DNA of 64,000 nucleotides from an uncultured Atopobiaceae bacterium (GTDB lineage: Bacteria > Actinomycetota > Coriobacteriia > Coriobacteriales > Atopobiaceae): NCBI GenBank assembly GCA_934792625.1, contig CAKVON010000008.1:21718-85717 (forward strand), given 5' to 3'. A program made the position numbers and the translations under genes. Under the pieces are notes generated by a model that did not search any database, had not been told where the DNA came from, and saw only the letters and a program-made list of their open reading frames with translations. Positions 28,528 to 35,340 of the stretch are shown here, piece after piece (position 1 is the first letter of the stretch; each line of letters starts with the position of its first letter).

Positions 28528-28583
28528 TGGTCGGGTGGACTGGATTCGAACCAGCGACCCCTTGCCCCCCAGTCAAGTGTGCC
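28528..28583 (-). pseudogene. tRNA-Pro (GGG) 3' remnant
   Basis: Read leftwards, an anticodon arm CTTGA-CTGGGGG-GCAAG (anticodon GGG, one closing mismatch), a T arm GCTGG-TTCGAAT-CCAGT and an acceptor strand CCACCCG followed by ACCA are all present. The 5' acceptor strand and D stem are missing and are replaced by degenerate dif-like repeat 9. This is a tRNA gene cut at a repeat. The plus-strand peptide frame WTGFEPATP... across it is an artefact. Confidence 0.6.
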
Positions 28584-28585
28584 TT

Positions 28586-28621
28586 GTGGGTTGGGATTAC
28601 ATATGAGACCTAATGACTGTC
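28586..28621 (-). repeat. dif-like repeat 9, degenerate
   Basis: Left arm GGATTACATAT, centre GAGACC and a decayed right arm TAATGACTGTC. It lies at the junction of two tRNA remnants and probably no longer recombines. Confidence 0.5.
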
Positions 28622-28665
28622 CGTATCAGGGCATGAGCCTCTCCACTAGATGAGCTCAACGTCTA
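28622..28665 (-). pseudogene. tRNA-like 5' remnant, possibly tRNA-Ile (GAT)
   Basis: Read leftwards from 28665: a D-arm-like GAGCTCATCTAGTGGAGAGGC, in pieces, then a loop CTGATAC (anticodon GAT) with a poorly paired stem. It stops at repeat 9. The fold is imperfect, so this is a tentative call. Confidence 0.3.
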
Positions 28666-28975
28666 AGCTGGTTGGTTGGTGAGTCCCCTTGACCGCTATG
28701 AGGTTCCTCGCCATGTCCATCATTATTTGCGGCCCGTATTCGGAACCACCGTTGATCGCCGTCCCCTATTCTGTCGGTGGTTGGTTTTCGGAGAGGATGA
28801 GCGCTGTGAGGCTGCCAGTCTTGAAGCTATCGATAAGCGCCCACGACATGCTCCTTCGCTAGATTCCCGAAGCGTTTCTCGGGAGTCACCTTGGTGGTCA
28901 GGATTGCCTGCACATAATTACTGTCCGCAAGATAAAAGATGATGACGGGAAAGGTCTACTTCAAGCCGAAGGGAG
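28666..28975. other. Interval without supported gene
   Basis: Open frames here lack ribosome-binding sites. A 17-codon frame at 28939-28992 (MMTGKVYFKPKGDADVD) precedes and overlaps the next gene and could be its frameshifted start. Confidence 0.35.
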
Positions 28976-29272
28976 ATGCGGATGTCGATTAAGCCGACAT
29001 ATCGGGGCGAGCACGGCTACGGCGTGTTCTACAAGCCGGACCCCGAGAAGGAGACAATCATGCGCTTCTTCAACTCCACTCACTATGAGATCGCCGCCGC
29101 CGGGCGCATCAAGGACGAGGTCACCGGCGAGTACACCAACATCCCCGAGCTCGCCACCATGCGCGACGGGGTCCTATGGGGAAACAGGGACGCGTACCAT
29201 TTCGAGAAGTACGACATGGAGCTGTCGCCGGAATTCCGCGCTTACGCCATCGAGCACGCACCAGCTAAATAG
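28976..29272 (+). CDS. Hypothetical protein in dif-cassette 9
   Basis: A 98-residue protein behind AAGGGAG. ATG at 28976 or 28982 are both possible. Sequence is polar and aromatic-rich (GYGVFYKPDPEKE, FFNSTHYEIAAAGRIKDEVTGEYTNIPE). No family recognised. It may have lost its N-terminus, since a short frame with a similar FKPKGD motif precedes it. Confidence 0.5.
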   Translation: MRMSIKPTYRGEHGYGVFYKPDPEKETIMRFFNSTHYEIAAAGRIKDEVTGEYTNIPELATMRDGVLWGNRDAYHFEKYDMELSPEFRAYAIEHAPAK

Positions 29273-29409
29273 GCGATCTCGTCGATTGCTCATATTCGAG
29301 TAGATTGACGGCCCGACTGATCAGCGTAACCAGCATGGCGATAACGGATTATGGATCGATTCCGTCTTTATGCGTAAATCCGCTAATCAAGTAATTGTGA
29401 ACGAACTAA

Positions 29410-29462
29410 ATAGGAAGCGGCCGTCAAAACCACCAGACGTAGTGGGGACGGCCGCTTCCTAT
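29410..29462. terminator. Perfect 16-bp inverted repeat
   Basis: ATAGGAAGCGGCCGTC (29410-29425) and its complement (29447-29462) surround a 21-bp loop. It sits between convergent genes in cassette 9 and probably acts as a two-way terminator; no strong T-run is present. The interval 29273-29617 holds nothing else clear. Confidence 0.5.
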
Positions 29463-29617
29463 ATGGAATTATACCCACGGGATAACTTGGGATGCACGAG
29501 CGGCACTGCCAGTCGCAATACGTCGGCGATTTGGGCGGTAGGGAAGTAGCAAATTGAGGTCGTCGCAAGGTGTCCTTTGGCGCCGTTGAACGGCTGGCAA
29601 CCCAGGGGGATGAGACA

Positions 29618-30001
29618 TCACAGAATTTCGGTCTCAAGAGTCTCTTGGTCGATGATGTGTTCGACCAGCGCGTATGGTTTACCGTCGCGGCTCTCCCATG
29701 TGATGATTACATCGCAGAACTTGTCCATTGGTGTCGATCCGTCAGGAGAGTGGCTATAGTCGGCACCCAACAGCCAAAGGGGCTCGAACTCGGCAATCTC
29801 GGCCTCGTCGATGAGCCAGCCGAACATGTCCCACACCTTGTAACCGCCGATTATTTGCTGGTGGACGTCGATTTCATCGAAGTAAAAGTACTTGCCTTGT
29901 GGATTGAAACGTTCGTTTAGAAGGTTCACCGAGTCCACTAGGTAATCCGTCCACTCATCATTGCGAAGGTCGGCTTCGTACCTGATTCCAAATACGCCCA
30001 T
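29618..30001 (-). CDS. Hypothetical protein in dif-cassette 9
   Basis: A 127-residue acidic protein, ATG at 30001 with GAGGAGG about 12 bases upstream. Features are IRYEADLRNDEWTDYL, a WDMFGWLIDEAE helix and an ITWESRDGKPYALVEHI beta segment. Family not recognised. Its upstream region has a 21-bp direct repeat (30091-30111 and 30114-30134, both beginning GACGGTTGGT), which may be an operator. It points away from repeat 10. Confidence 0.6.
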   Translation of the reverse strand: MGVFGIRYEADLRNDEWTDYLVDSVNLLNERFNPQGKYFYFDEIDVHQQIIGGYKVWDMFGWLIDEAEIAEFEPLWLLGADYSHSPDGSTPMDKFCDVIITWESRDGKPYALVEHIIDQETLETEIL

Positions 30002-30090
30002 GTTGTGTACTCGCCTCCTCAGCAGCTCGGGATGATCATTAGCGCCATTTTGCGTCGTCGCATGGACAATAGTTGGTCTAGTACATAGCT

Positions 30091-30134
30091 GACGGTTGGT
30101 TGACGCAGCTGGTGACGGTTGGTCGACGCAGCTG
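30091..30134. repeat. Two 21-bp direct repeats upstream of the 29618-30001 gene
   Basis: Units beginning GACGGTTGGT and ending CGCAGCTG lie 23 bp apart and differ at one position. They fall in the promoter region of the leftward gene. Confidence 0.6.
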
Positions 30135-30193
30135 GTCGCGCGTTCGCCAGGTCGCACATGTCTAAAAGGTCATTTGGCCGTGTCGAAGTTTGC

Positions 30194-30229
30194 GTAGCCC
30201 AGGATTGCATAAGAGGCATTATCGGTTAC
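30194..30229 (-). repeat. dif-like repeat 10
   Basis: Diverged copy: arm GGATTGCATAA, centre GAGGCA, arm TTATCGGTTAC, outer GTAGCCCA. Confidence 0.65.
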
Positions 30230-30233
30230 TGTG

Positions 30234-30300
30234 AAAGTGACGAGGTGAAATCTCCCGCTGACCTAACCAGGGGGAGCTAGTTCACCTCGTCACTTTTATT
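30234..30300 (+). terminator. Hairpin-only cassette 10
   Basis: AAAGTGACGAGGTGAA (30234-30249) and its perfect complement (30281-30296) form a 16-bp stem, with an inner CTCCC/GGGGG pairing, ending in TTTTATTT. No gene lies between repeats 10 and 11, so the cassette carries a terminator or a structured RNA. Confidence 0.6.
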
Positions 30301-30312
30301 TCGAGCTCGCCT

Positions 30313-30347
30313 GTAGCTCAGGGTGTACAAGTGGCGTTATCGACTAC
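30313..30347 (-). repeat. dif-like repeat 11, last copy
   Basis: 35 bp: the left arm is decayed (AGGGTGTACAA), the centre is GTGGCG and the right arm TTATCGACTAC is intact. The array ends here. Confidence 0.6.
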
Positions 30348-30354
30348 AGCGCCG

Positions 30355-30441
30355 TTACTTGAACCTTCTGTAGACGCTCGAGGCAACGAAAGCCACGACG
30401 AACGAGACGACGCAGATTGCGATTTTCCTTGCATCCAACAT
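30355..30441 (-). CDS. 28-residue membrane peptide, candidate type I toxin
   Basis: ATG at 30441 behind AGGGAGA opens a 28-codon gene: LDARK, then a hydrophobic helix IAICVVSFVVAFVASSV, then YRRFK. This is the charge-helix-charge plan of tiny membrane toxins. It ends eight bases before dif-like repeat 11 and faces the array. On the other strand a promoter-terminator pair (30429-30550) could make an RNA antisense to its leader. Confidence 0.5.
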   Translation of the reverse strand: MLDARKIAICVVSFVVAFVASSVYRRFK

Positions 30442-30457
30442 TGGCTCTCCCTAACAT
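30429..30457 (+). promoter_or_regulatory. Promoter-like element antisense to the small peptide gene
   Basis: TTGCAT (30429-30434), a 17-bp spacer and TAACAT (30452-30457) point towards the terminator at 30505-30550. Confidence 0.4.
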
Positions 30458-30463
30458 GCTCGG

Positions 30464-30550
30464 AAGCGATGGCCCGCCCGCGAAGACGGGTCACCTTGGG
30501 ACTAAGACCTCTTGAAGTGCTTTGCCGGCTGCTTCGAGGTCTTTTTCTTT
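30464..30550 (+). ncRNA. Candidate antisense RNA with intrinsic terminator
   Basis: A predicted ~87-nt transcript from the promoter at 30429-30457 to the hairpin AGACCTC (30505-30511) / GAGGTCT (30536-30542) followed by a T-run. No open frame with a ribosome-binding site lies inside. It would be complementary to the 5' leader of the oppositely transcribed membrane peptide, as in leader-type type I antitoxins. Confidence 0.35.
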
Positions 30551-30640
30551 TGGGTAAACCCAGAATGGTAAGACCATCGAGTCTCATCTAGTCAAGGGAT
30601 ACTCCAGGGCCTTGTCTGGCGCGGCCCCGAACCCACACTA

Positions 30641-31828
30641 TCAAAGACAATTGCAACTGTGCTTGATAGCCGGGAAAAGCCAGCCTACGGTGCAGATGAC
30701 GCCCGCGGCGCCAATTGTCGCGCCCGCGTAGCCGATGCTCGCGATGGCGCCGTGCGACACCACAATGCCGCCGATGGCCGTGCCGCAGCCGATGCCCAGA
30801 TTGAACAGGCCCGAGAAGATCGACATCGCCACGGCGCTTGTCGAGGAATCCGTAAACGAGATGATCTCGGCTTGGAACGCCACATTGAACGCGGTGGCGC
30901 ACAGCCCCCAGAGCACGCACAGGGCAAGCATGCTCACCGGCGAGAACGACGCGGCGCGCATAAGGAGGAGGGATAGCGTAAGGCCTGCGATCATGGTGAG
31001 CAAAAAGCCGAATCGGTGTCCGTCGAAGAAGCGCGAGAACGACACGGACCCGAGCAGGCCCGCAAAGCCGAACACGGTAAGCGCCATGGTGATGACACCC
31101 GCGTCAAGATGCGCCACCTGCTGCATGAACGGCTCGATGTAGCTGTAGCCCACATAATACGAGCAGGACATGAAGATGGTCACGGCATAAAGGGCGAGCA
31201 GCGCTCGATTTCGCATGAGCGAGGGGAGTTGCCCCAGGGTAAAGCGCTCGCCCGCGGGCATGGCCGGGAACACGACGGCCTGATACGCCAGTACCGCCGC
31301 GGAGACCGCGCCCACGACGCAGAAGGTCATGCGCCAGCCCACGGCAAGGCCGATGGCGCGTCCCAGCGGCAGCCCGAAGATCTGCGCGACGGACGATCCC
31401 GCGGCGACCATCGAGAGTGCCAAGGCCCCGTGCTCGGTGTCGACCAGGCGTGCCGCCATCACCGACGCGATGGACCAGAAGATGGCATGTGCGGCGGCAA
31501 CCACCAGCCGTGCCAGAACCAAGACAGGAAACGTCGGTGCCACTGCCGAGAAGAACTGTCCGCAAGCGAACAAAGCGATCACCGCAAGCAACAGACGGCG
31601 CAAGTCAAAGCGCGATGCAAACACCATGAGCGGCAGCGAGAGCAGCATGACGCCCCAGGCGTAGACCGAGATCATCACGCCCGCCGTGGCCTCGTCGATG
31701 CGAAATGACGCGGCGATGTCGGTCAAAAGGCCGATGGGCATGAACTCGGATGTGTTGAAGATAAACGCCGCGCAGGTGAGTCCAATCAATGGCAGCCATT
31801 GCCGTATCGTGATCTGGCGTTGCGCCAT
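30641..31828 (-). CDS. MFS sugar/drug efflux transporter (DHA1, SotB/AraJ-like)
   Basis: A 395-residue inner-membrane transporter with twelve predicted helices. The N-terminal NTSEFMPIGLL and ITVYAWG-like ISVYAWGVML motifs, followed by FASRFDLRRLL and a second-half FSRFFDGHRFGF, are typical of the DHA1 family that exports sugars, nucleosides or drugs by proton antiport. The ATG at 31828 follows GGAGG. The gene stands alone to the right of the repeat array and reads towards it. Confidence 0.85.
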   Translation of the reverse strand: MAQRQITIRQWLPLIGLTCAAFIFNTSEFMPIGLLTDIAASFRIDEATAGVMISVYAWGVMLLSLPLMVFASRFDLRRLLLAVIALFACGQFFSAVAPTFPVLVLARLVVAAAHAIFWSIASVMAARLVDTEHGALALSMVAAGSSVAQIFGLPLGRAIGLAVGWRMTFCVVGAVSAAVLAYQAVVFPAMPAGERFTLGQLPSLMRNRALLALYAVTIFMSCSYYVGYSYIEPFMQQVAHLDAGVITMALTVFGFAGLLGSVSFSRFFDGHRFGFLLTMIAGLTLSLLLMRAASFSPVSMLALCVLWGLCATAFNVAFQAEIISFTDSSTSAVAMSIFSGLFNLGIGCGTAIGGIVVSHGAIASIGYAGATIGAAGVICTVGWLFPAIKHSCNCL

Positions 31829-32026
31829 AGGTTTTCCTCCATCGTGCTTCATGCCACCCGCAAATTCCCGCGAAATTGTACGCGTGTGCGGAAGAGTGCG
31901 GCGCCACGACGCAAAACGACGCCGATTCGCAACGAGGCCCTTCTCGGCAGCAAACGGAATCACGTTCGTTGCCATGGCGGACAGTAAACCGTCAACAATT
32001 AAAGGCGTGGGGGGTGCAAATAAAGA

Positions 32027-32054
32027 GACCACCACAGGAAACCCTGCGGTGGTC
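32027..32054 (-). terminator. Terminator of the B3/B4-domain gene
   Basis: Read leftwards, GACCACCGCAGG, a short loop and CCTGTGGTGGTC are followed by TCTTTATTT. Confidence 0.7.
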
Positions 32055-32079
32055 GGGATGACGCGCGTGTCTCTTATGG

Positions 32080-32799
32080 CTAGAGTGCGACTCTGGGGTT
32101 GTCGCGGGTGACGAGTACTTTGGTGCCGACCGTTGCACCCAGGTAACGCTCGAGCAGCTCTGCCAGTCGGTCGATTGCGGCTTGGCAGTCTTCCATCCTG
32201 TCGGGCTCCACGCACTCAATCGCAAAGAAGGCGTCAGTCGAGTCGTCCGTAAGGGCCGTGCGGACGCCGTCGCGCCAGTTCCAGCAGCGGCATACGGCAC
32301 CCGCGTCGTCGACGTAGGCCAGCTCGCCTGCCAGCGTCGGATCGTCGGCGTCCTCGCCGAGCGGCAGAAACGCATCGCCGCCCTCGCTGACCGTCAGACG
32401 CAAATCGCCTTCTATGGCATGTAGGTCCTCGCCGCCAACGGGCAGCGCGTAGGTAAGCGACACCGTGTTGTAGATGTCGACGGCAGGCGTGATGTGGCTG
32501 ACGGGTTTGTCCTTCAGCACGCGCTTGAGTAGGTTCTCGACCGAGCAACGGGCGCTCTTCTTGGTCTTGAACCGACGATATGCCTCACGCCATGCCTTTA
32601 CCGGCTCGTTCTCGCTGATGGTGTCGCTCGTCAGGTGTCGCCTGGCGTCGACGTTGGCACGCTTGAGCAATGTCGCGATCTCGTCCACATCGCCCCCGGC
32701 AATCTCCGACGTGGACTTCATGCCCGTCGCCACCACCACACCAATCGACGCCTGCGGAAACAGCTTCCAAAACGACTCCTCGGCAACAAAGCTACCCAT
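32080..32799 (-). CDS. B3/B4 domain protein (PheT-editing-like)
   Basis: A 239-residue protein of the B3/B4 tRNA-synthetase-beta-like family. The N-terminal helical part is followed by VEAWREAYRRF-like KAWREAYRRFKTKKSARCSVENLL, the domain core ITPAVDIYNTVSLTYALPVGG and DLRLTVSEGGDAFLPLG. The family resembles the editing domain of phenylalanyl-tRNA synthetase and may act on tRNA or amino-acid adducts. The ATG at 32799 has AGAGAG upstream. It has its own terminator to the left. Confidence 0.8.
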   Translation of the reverse strand: MGSFVAEESFWKLFPQASIGVVVATGMKSTSEIAGGDVDEIATLLKRANVDARRHLTSDTISENEPVKAWREAYRRFKTKKSARCSVENLLKRVLKDKPVSHITPAVDIYNTVSLTYALPVGGEDLHAIEGDLRLTVSEGGDAFLPLGEDADDPTLAGELAYVDDAGAVCRCWNWRDGVRTALTDDSTDAFFAIECVEPDRMEDCQAAIDRLAELLERYLGATVGTKVLVTRDNPRVAL

Positions 32800-33746
32800 G
32801 CGTTCTCTCTTCGTGACGGGCGTCCTCGCGCGGACGCCCAAACAAATAGCGCCCTCACGACGGCCACCTTCTAAGTCCTACGGTGCCGCCACAAGAGCGC
32901 TTGCGCTGTCCCCATCCGGAGAAGGGGACGATATGTCGTTCGGATTGTAACCCCATACGCTGACTTGCCAGCGTTAAAACATCGTGTCGACGCGCGTCCC
33001 TTGTCGCCCCTTGTCAGCTGGGCCGTATGGCGAGAAGTGCGCTCTTCTCGCTAGATGGTGTAGTCGTAGATGTCGCTTTTGGCCATGGGGGGTCGTCGAC
33101 GGCGCGCAATTGCACGAAGTGGTGCATGGGATTGTCGGGGCAAGTTCGATGGCCGCCTGCGCCTTGGGGCTCGTGGAGGCGGGGACCACCTCGTAGGAGA
33201 TGGGCTTGGAACCCGCCTTGAGGCCGATTGCCGCCATGTCCTCGGTGAATCTCGAGCTGTCGGAGAGATTCTTGTCCGCGTGCCGACGGCTGGCGACGGC
33301 CGATTTTGGACGGATTACTGTCTTTTTGGAAAAACTGACGATTGACTGTTTTGGAGTCGCGGATGCGGGTTTGATCGCGTTTTGAAGCGGCTTGTTTACC
33401 TGGGGTTTTGTTTCTCGGCGCTTCTGCGCGCTGTCATGTGGGCAGCCTGTTGCGAATTCTCGGCTGTTTACTGTGTTTTCGCAGCCATTTTCGTGGCCGA
33501 AAACACAGTAAACCGTTCAAATTTGTGCGGCGGCCATGGGCAGCGCGGGCGGTGTGCGTTGGGTGGCGGGCTTGGGCCGCGCGGTGACCGGTGGGATGGC
33601 GGGCCTGGGTGGCGACGACGGATGTCGGCGCTGTGTGGCGGGCCTGGGCGCCGCCGCGCGCTGGCGCCGCACGGTCCTTCTCGGTATTTTTGTGACCCGG
33701 TTGGTTGATAATCGGGGTATCGGAAGTGCCCACCACAGGAGGACGC
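32800..33746. other. Long non-coding interval with degraded coding traces
   Basis: About 950 bp without a supportable gene. On the minus strand, 33050-33235 holds broken frames: KPISYEVVPASTSPKAQAA, and separately MAKSDIYDYTI before a stop, the latter recalling the start of a glutathione peroxidase. They look like remnants. The perfect inverted repeat at 33466-33513 is annotated separately. The last 60 bp are the mscL promoter and leader. Confidence 0.4.
33466..33513. repeat. REP-like perfect 16-bp inverted repeat
   Basis: GTTTACTGTGTTTTCG (33466-33481) and its exact complement (33498-33513) flank a 16-bp loop. It is AT-richer than its surroundings and has no gene next to it that needs termination, so a dispersed palindromic element is possible. 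Confidence 0.55.
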
Positions 33747-34175
33747 ATGAAGAAGTTCATGGGTGAGTTCAAGGAGTTCATCAGCCGCGGCAACGTGATG
33801 GACATGGCCGTCGGCGTGATCATCGGCGGCGCCTTCACGGCGATTGTGACCTCGCTCACCGACAACATCATCACGCCGCTGATCAACCTGATTGCTGGCG
33901 GTGGCGCCGACCAGATCTCGGGCCTCAAGGTCCCTGGCACCGAGATCGACTTCGGCGCGTTCCTCGGAGCGGTCATCAACTTCCTGATTGTCGCGTTCAT
34001 CGTCTTCTGCCTGGTCAAGGCCATCAACAAGGCTCAGTCGCTTGGCGAGAAGATCGTCGGTGGCGGCGAGGCCGAGGCCACCGAGCCCGAGCCCGTTCCC
34101 GTGTGCCCGTTCTGCCTCGAGGAGCACAAGCCTGGCGCGAAGGTCTGCCCGCACTGCGGCAGCAAGCTGGAGTAG
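33747..34175 (+). CDS. mscL: Large-conductance mechanosensitive channel with zinc ribbon
   Basis: A 142-residue MscL. The N-terminal amphipathic helix and TM1 (EFKEFISRGNVMDMAVGVIIGGAFTAIV, in family register) and TM2 (FGAFLGAVINFLIVAFIVFCLV) are intact. It opens under membrane tension to release solutes on osmotic downshock. Unusually, the C-terminus after the bundle helix carries CPFCLEEHKPGAKVCPHCG, a four-Cys zinc ribbon. The ATG follows AGGAGGACGC. A hairpin terminator (34257-34305) ends the single-gene transcript. Confidence 0.9.
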   Translation: MKKFMGEFKEFISRGNVMDMAVGVIIGGAFTAIVTSLTDNIITPLINLIAGGGADQISGLKVPGTEIDFGAFLGAVINFLIVAFIVFCLVKAINKAQSLGEKIVGGGEAEATEPEPVPVCPFCLEEHKPGAKVCPHCGSKLE

Positions 34176-34256
34176 CCTGGGTGGCAGGCCCGCGGCTTGC
34201 GCCCCGTGACGGGTTTGTGAGCTGCGGATGGTGAGTTCGTGCCCATGCGTTCAAGG

Positions 34257-34305
34257 CGCCCCTTTCAGCCGAAGCAAGTGCTTCTCGGCCGAAAGGGGCG
34301 TTTTC
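34257..34305 (+). terminator. Intrinsic terminator of mscL
   Basis: CGCCCCTTTC (34257-34266) and GAAAGGGGCG (34291-34300) with further inner pairing, followed by TTTTC. Confidence 0.8.
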
Positions 34306-34398
34306 ATGTGTCGGAAAATCGGTCTGAATTTGTTACGTTGTGGAGCCCAGTGGGCGCGCGCAGGGGCGCGCGCGACCGGCGACAAAGGAGGCGTGTTC

Positions 34399-35199
34399 AT
34401 GGGCATGTTCGACGGCAAGGTTGTCATCGTCACCGGTGGCGGCAAGGCCACCCTCAAGGATGGCAGCGCCGGCTCCATCGGCTATGGCATCGACATCGCG
34501 TTCGCCAAGGAGGGCGCGAACCTCGTCATCACCGGCCGTAACGCGGCCAAGCTCGAGGCCGCGAAGGAGTCGCTCGAGGCCGAGTACGGCATCGAGGTCC
34601 TTCCCGTTCAGGCTGACGTCTCGGCCAGCCAGGACAACGAGGCCGTCGTCCAGAACGTCATCGACAAGACCATCGAGAAGTTCGCCCGCATCGACGCCGT
34701 GGTCAACAACGCCCAGGCCTCTGCCTCCGGCGTGACCATCGAGCAGCACTCGATGGAGCAGTTCGACCTGGCCATCTACTCCGGCCTGTACGCGACCTTC
34801 CTCTACATGCAGAAGGCCTTCCCGCACCTGAAGCAGACCAAGGGCAGCGTCGTCAACTTCGCTTCCGGCGCCGGCCTGTTCGGTAACTTCGGCCAGTGCT
34901 CCTACGCCGCCGCCAAGGAGGGCATCCGCGGCCTGACCCGCGTCGCCGCCAACGAGTGGGGCCCCGCCGGCGTCAACGTCAACATCGTCTGCCCGCTGGC
35001 GTGGACCGCGCAGCTCGAGAACTTCGAGGCCGCGTACCCCGAGGCGTTCGCCGCCAACGTCCACATGCCGCCCGCCGGCCACTACGGTGACGTCGAGAAG
35101 GAGATCGGCCGCGTCGTCGTGCAGCTGTGCGGCCCCGACTTCAAGTACATGAACGGCGAGACCGTCACCCTCGAGGGTGGCATGGGCCAGAGGCCGTAG
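34399..35199 (+). CDS. Short-chain dehydrogenase/reductase
   Basis: A 266-residue SDR enzyme. The nucleotide motif is TGGGKATLKDGSAGSIGYGI, longer than the usual TGxxxGIG because of an insertion. NNAQAS takes the place of NNAG. The catalytic triad is Ser in NFASGAG and Tyr-xxx-Lys in CSYAAAKEG. The N-terminus FDGKVVIVTGGG is typical. It reduces or oxidises a hydroxyl on an unknown substrate; a steroid, bile-acid or alcohol role is possible in gut actinobacteria but not shown. The start follows AAAGGAGG. Confidence 0.85.
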   Translation: MGMFDGKVVIVTGGGKATLKDGSAGSIGYGIDIAFAKEGANLVITGRNAAKLEAAKESLEAEYGIEVLPVQADVSASQDNEAVVQNVIDKTIEKFARIDAVVNNAQASASGVTIEQHSMEQFDLAIYSGLYATFLYMQKAFPHLKQTKGSVVNFASGAGLFGNFGQCSYAAAKEGIRGLTRVAANEWGPAGVNVNIVCPLAWTAQLENFEAAYPEAFAANVHMPPAGHYGDVEKEIGRVVVQLCGPDFKYMNGETVTLEGGMGQRP

Positions 35200-35250
35200 G
35201 TCCTTGCGTTCCGACGGCCGCGCCCGCGGCCGTACATAACCGGCTTGATT

Positions 35251-35290
35251 TGCGGACGTTCTCGCGTTTTGCGGGGGCGTCCGCACTTTT
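35251..35290. terminator. Hairpin terminator between SDR and tatD genes
   Basis: TGCGGACG (35251-35258) and CGTCCGCA (35278-35285) followed by CTTTT. An outer pair, ACATAACC (35234-35241) and GGTTATGT (35295-35302), encloses it, so it can serve both converging genes. Confidence 0.65.
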
Positions 35291-35340
35291 CTGGGGTTAT
35301 GTGCGCCGGCTGGTACAGTCGCGCAAGGCGCCCGCCTCGA

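Noticed and set aside
28428..28653. Plus-strand frame containing WTGFEPATPCPP
   Set aside because: This well-known peptide pattern comes from translating the antisense of a tRNA 3' half; the tRNA-Pro remnant explains it.
25894..30347. CRISPR array next to cas1-cas2
   Set aside because: The repeat is 36 bp, but intervals are 83 to about 1570 bp and hold genes, tRNA pieces and hairpins instead of ~30-bp unique spacers. The core has dif-like 11-6-11 anatomy. A distant CRISPR link is kept only as an alternative in the findings.
25894..30347. Classical integron with attC sites
   Set aside because: No integron integrase gene and no GTTRRRY core or long imperfect palindromic attC structure is visible; the sites are short and nearly identical.
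33050..33240. Glutathione peroxidase gene start (MAKSDIYDYTI) and an upstream reading frame
   Set aside because: The frame stops after eleven codons and neighbouring pieces are out of frame; at most a remnant, too short to annotate as a gene.
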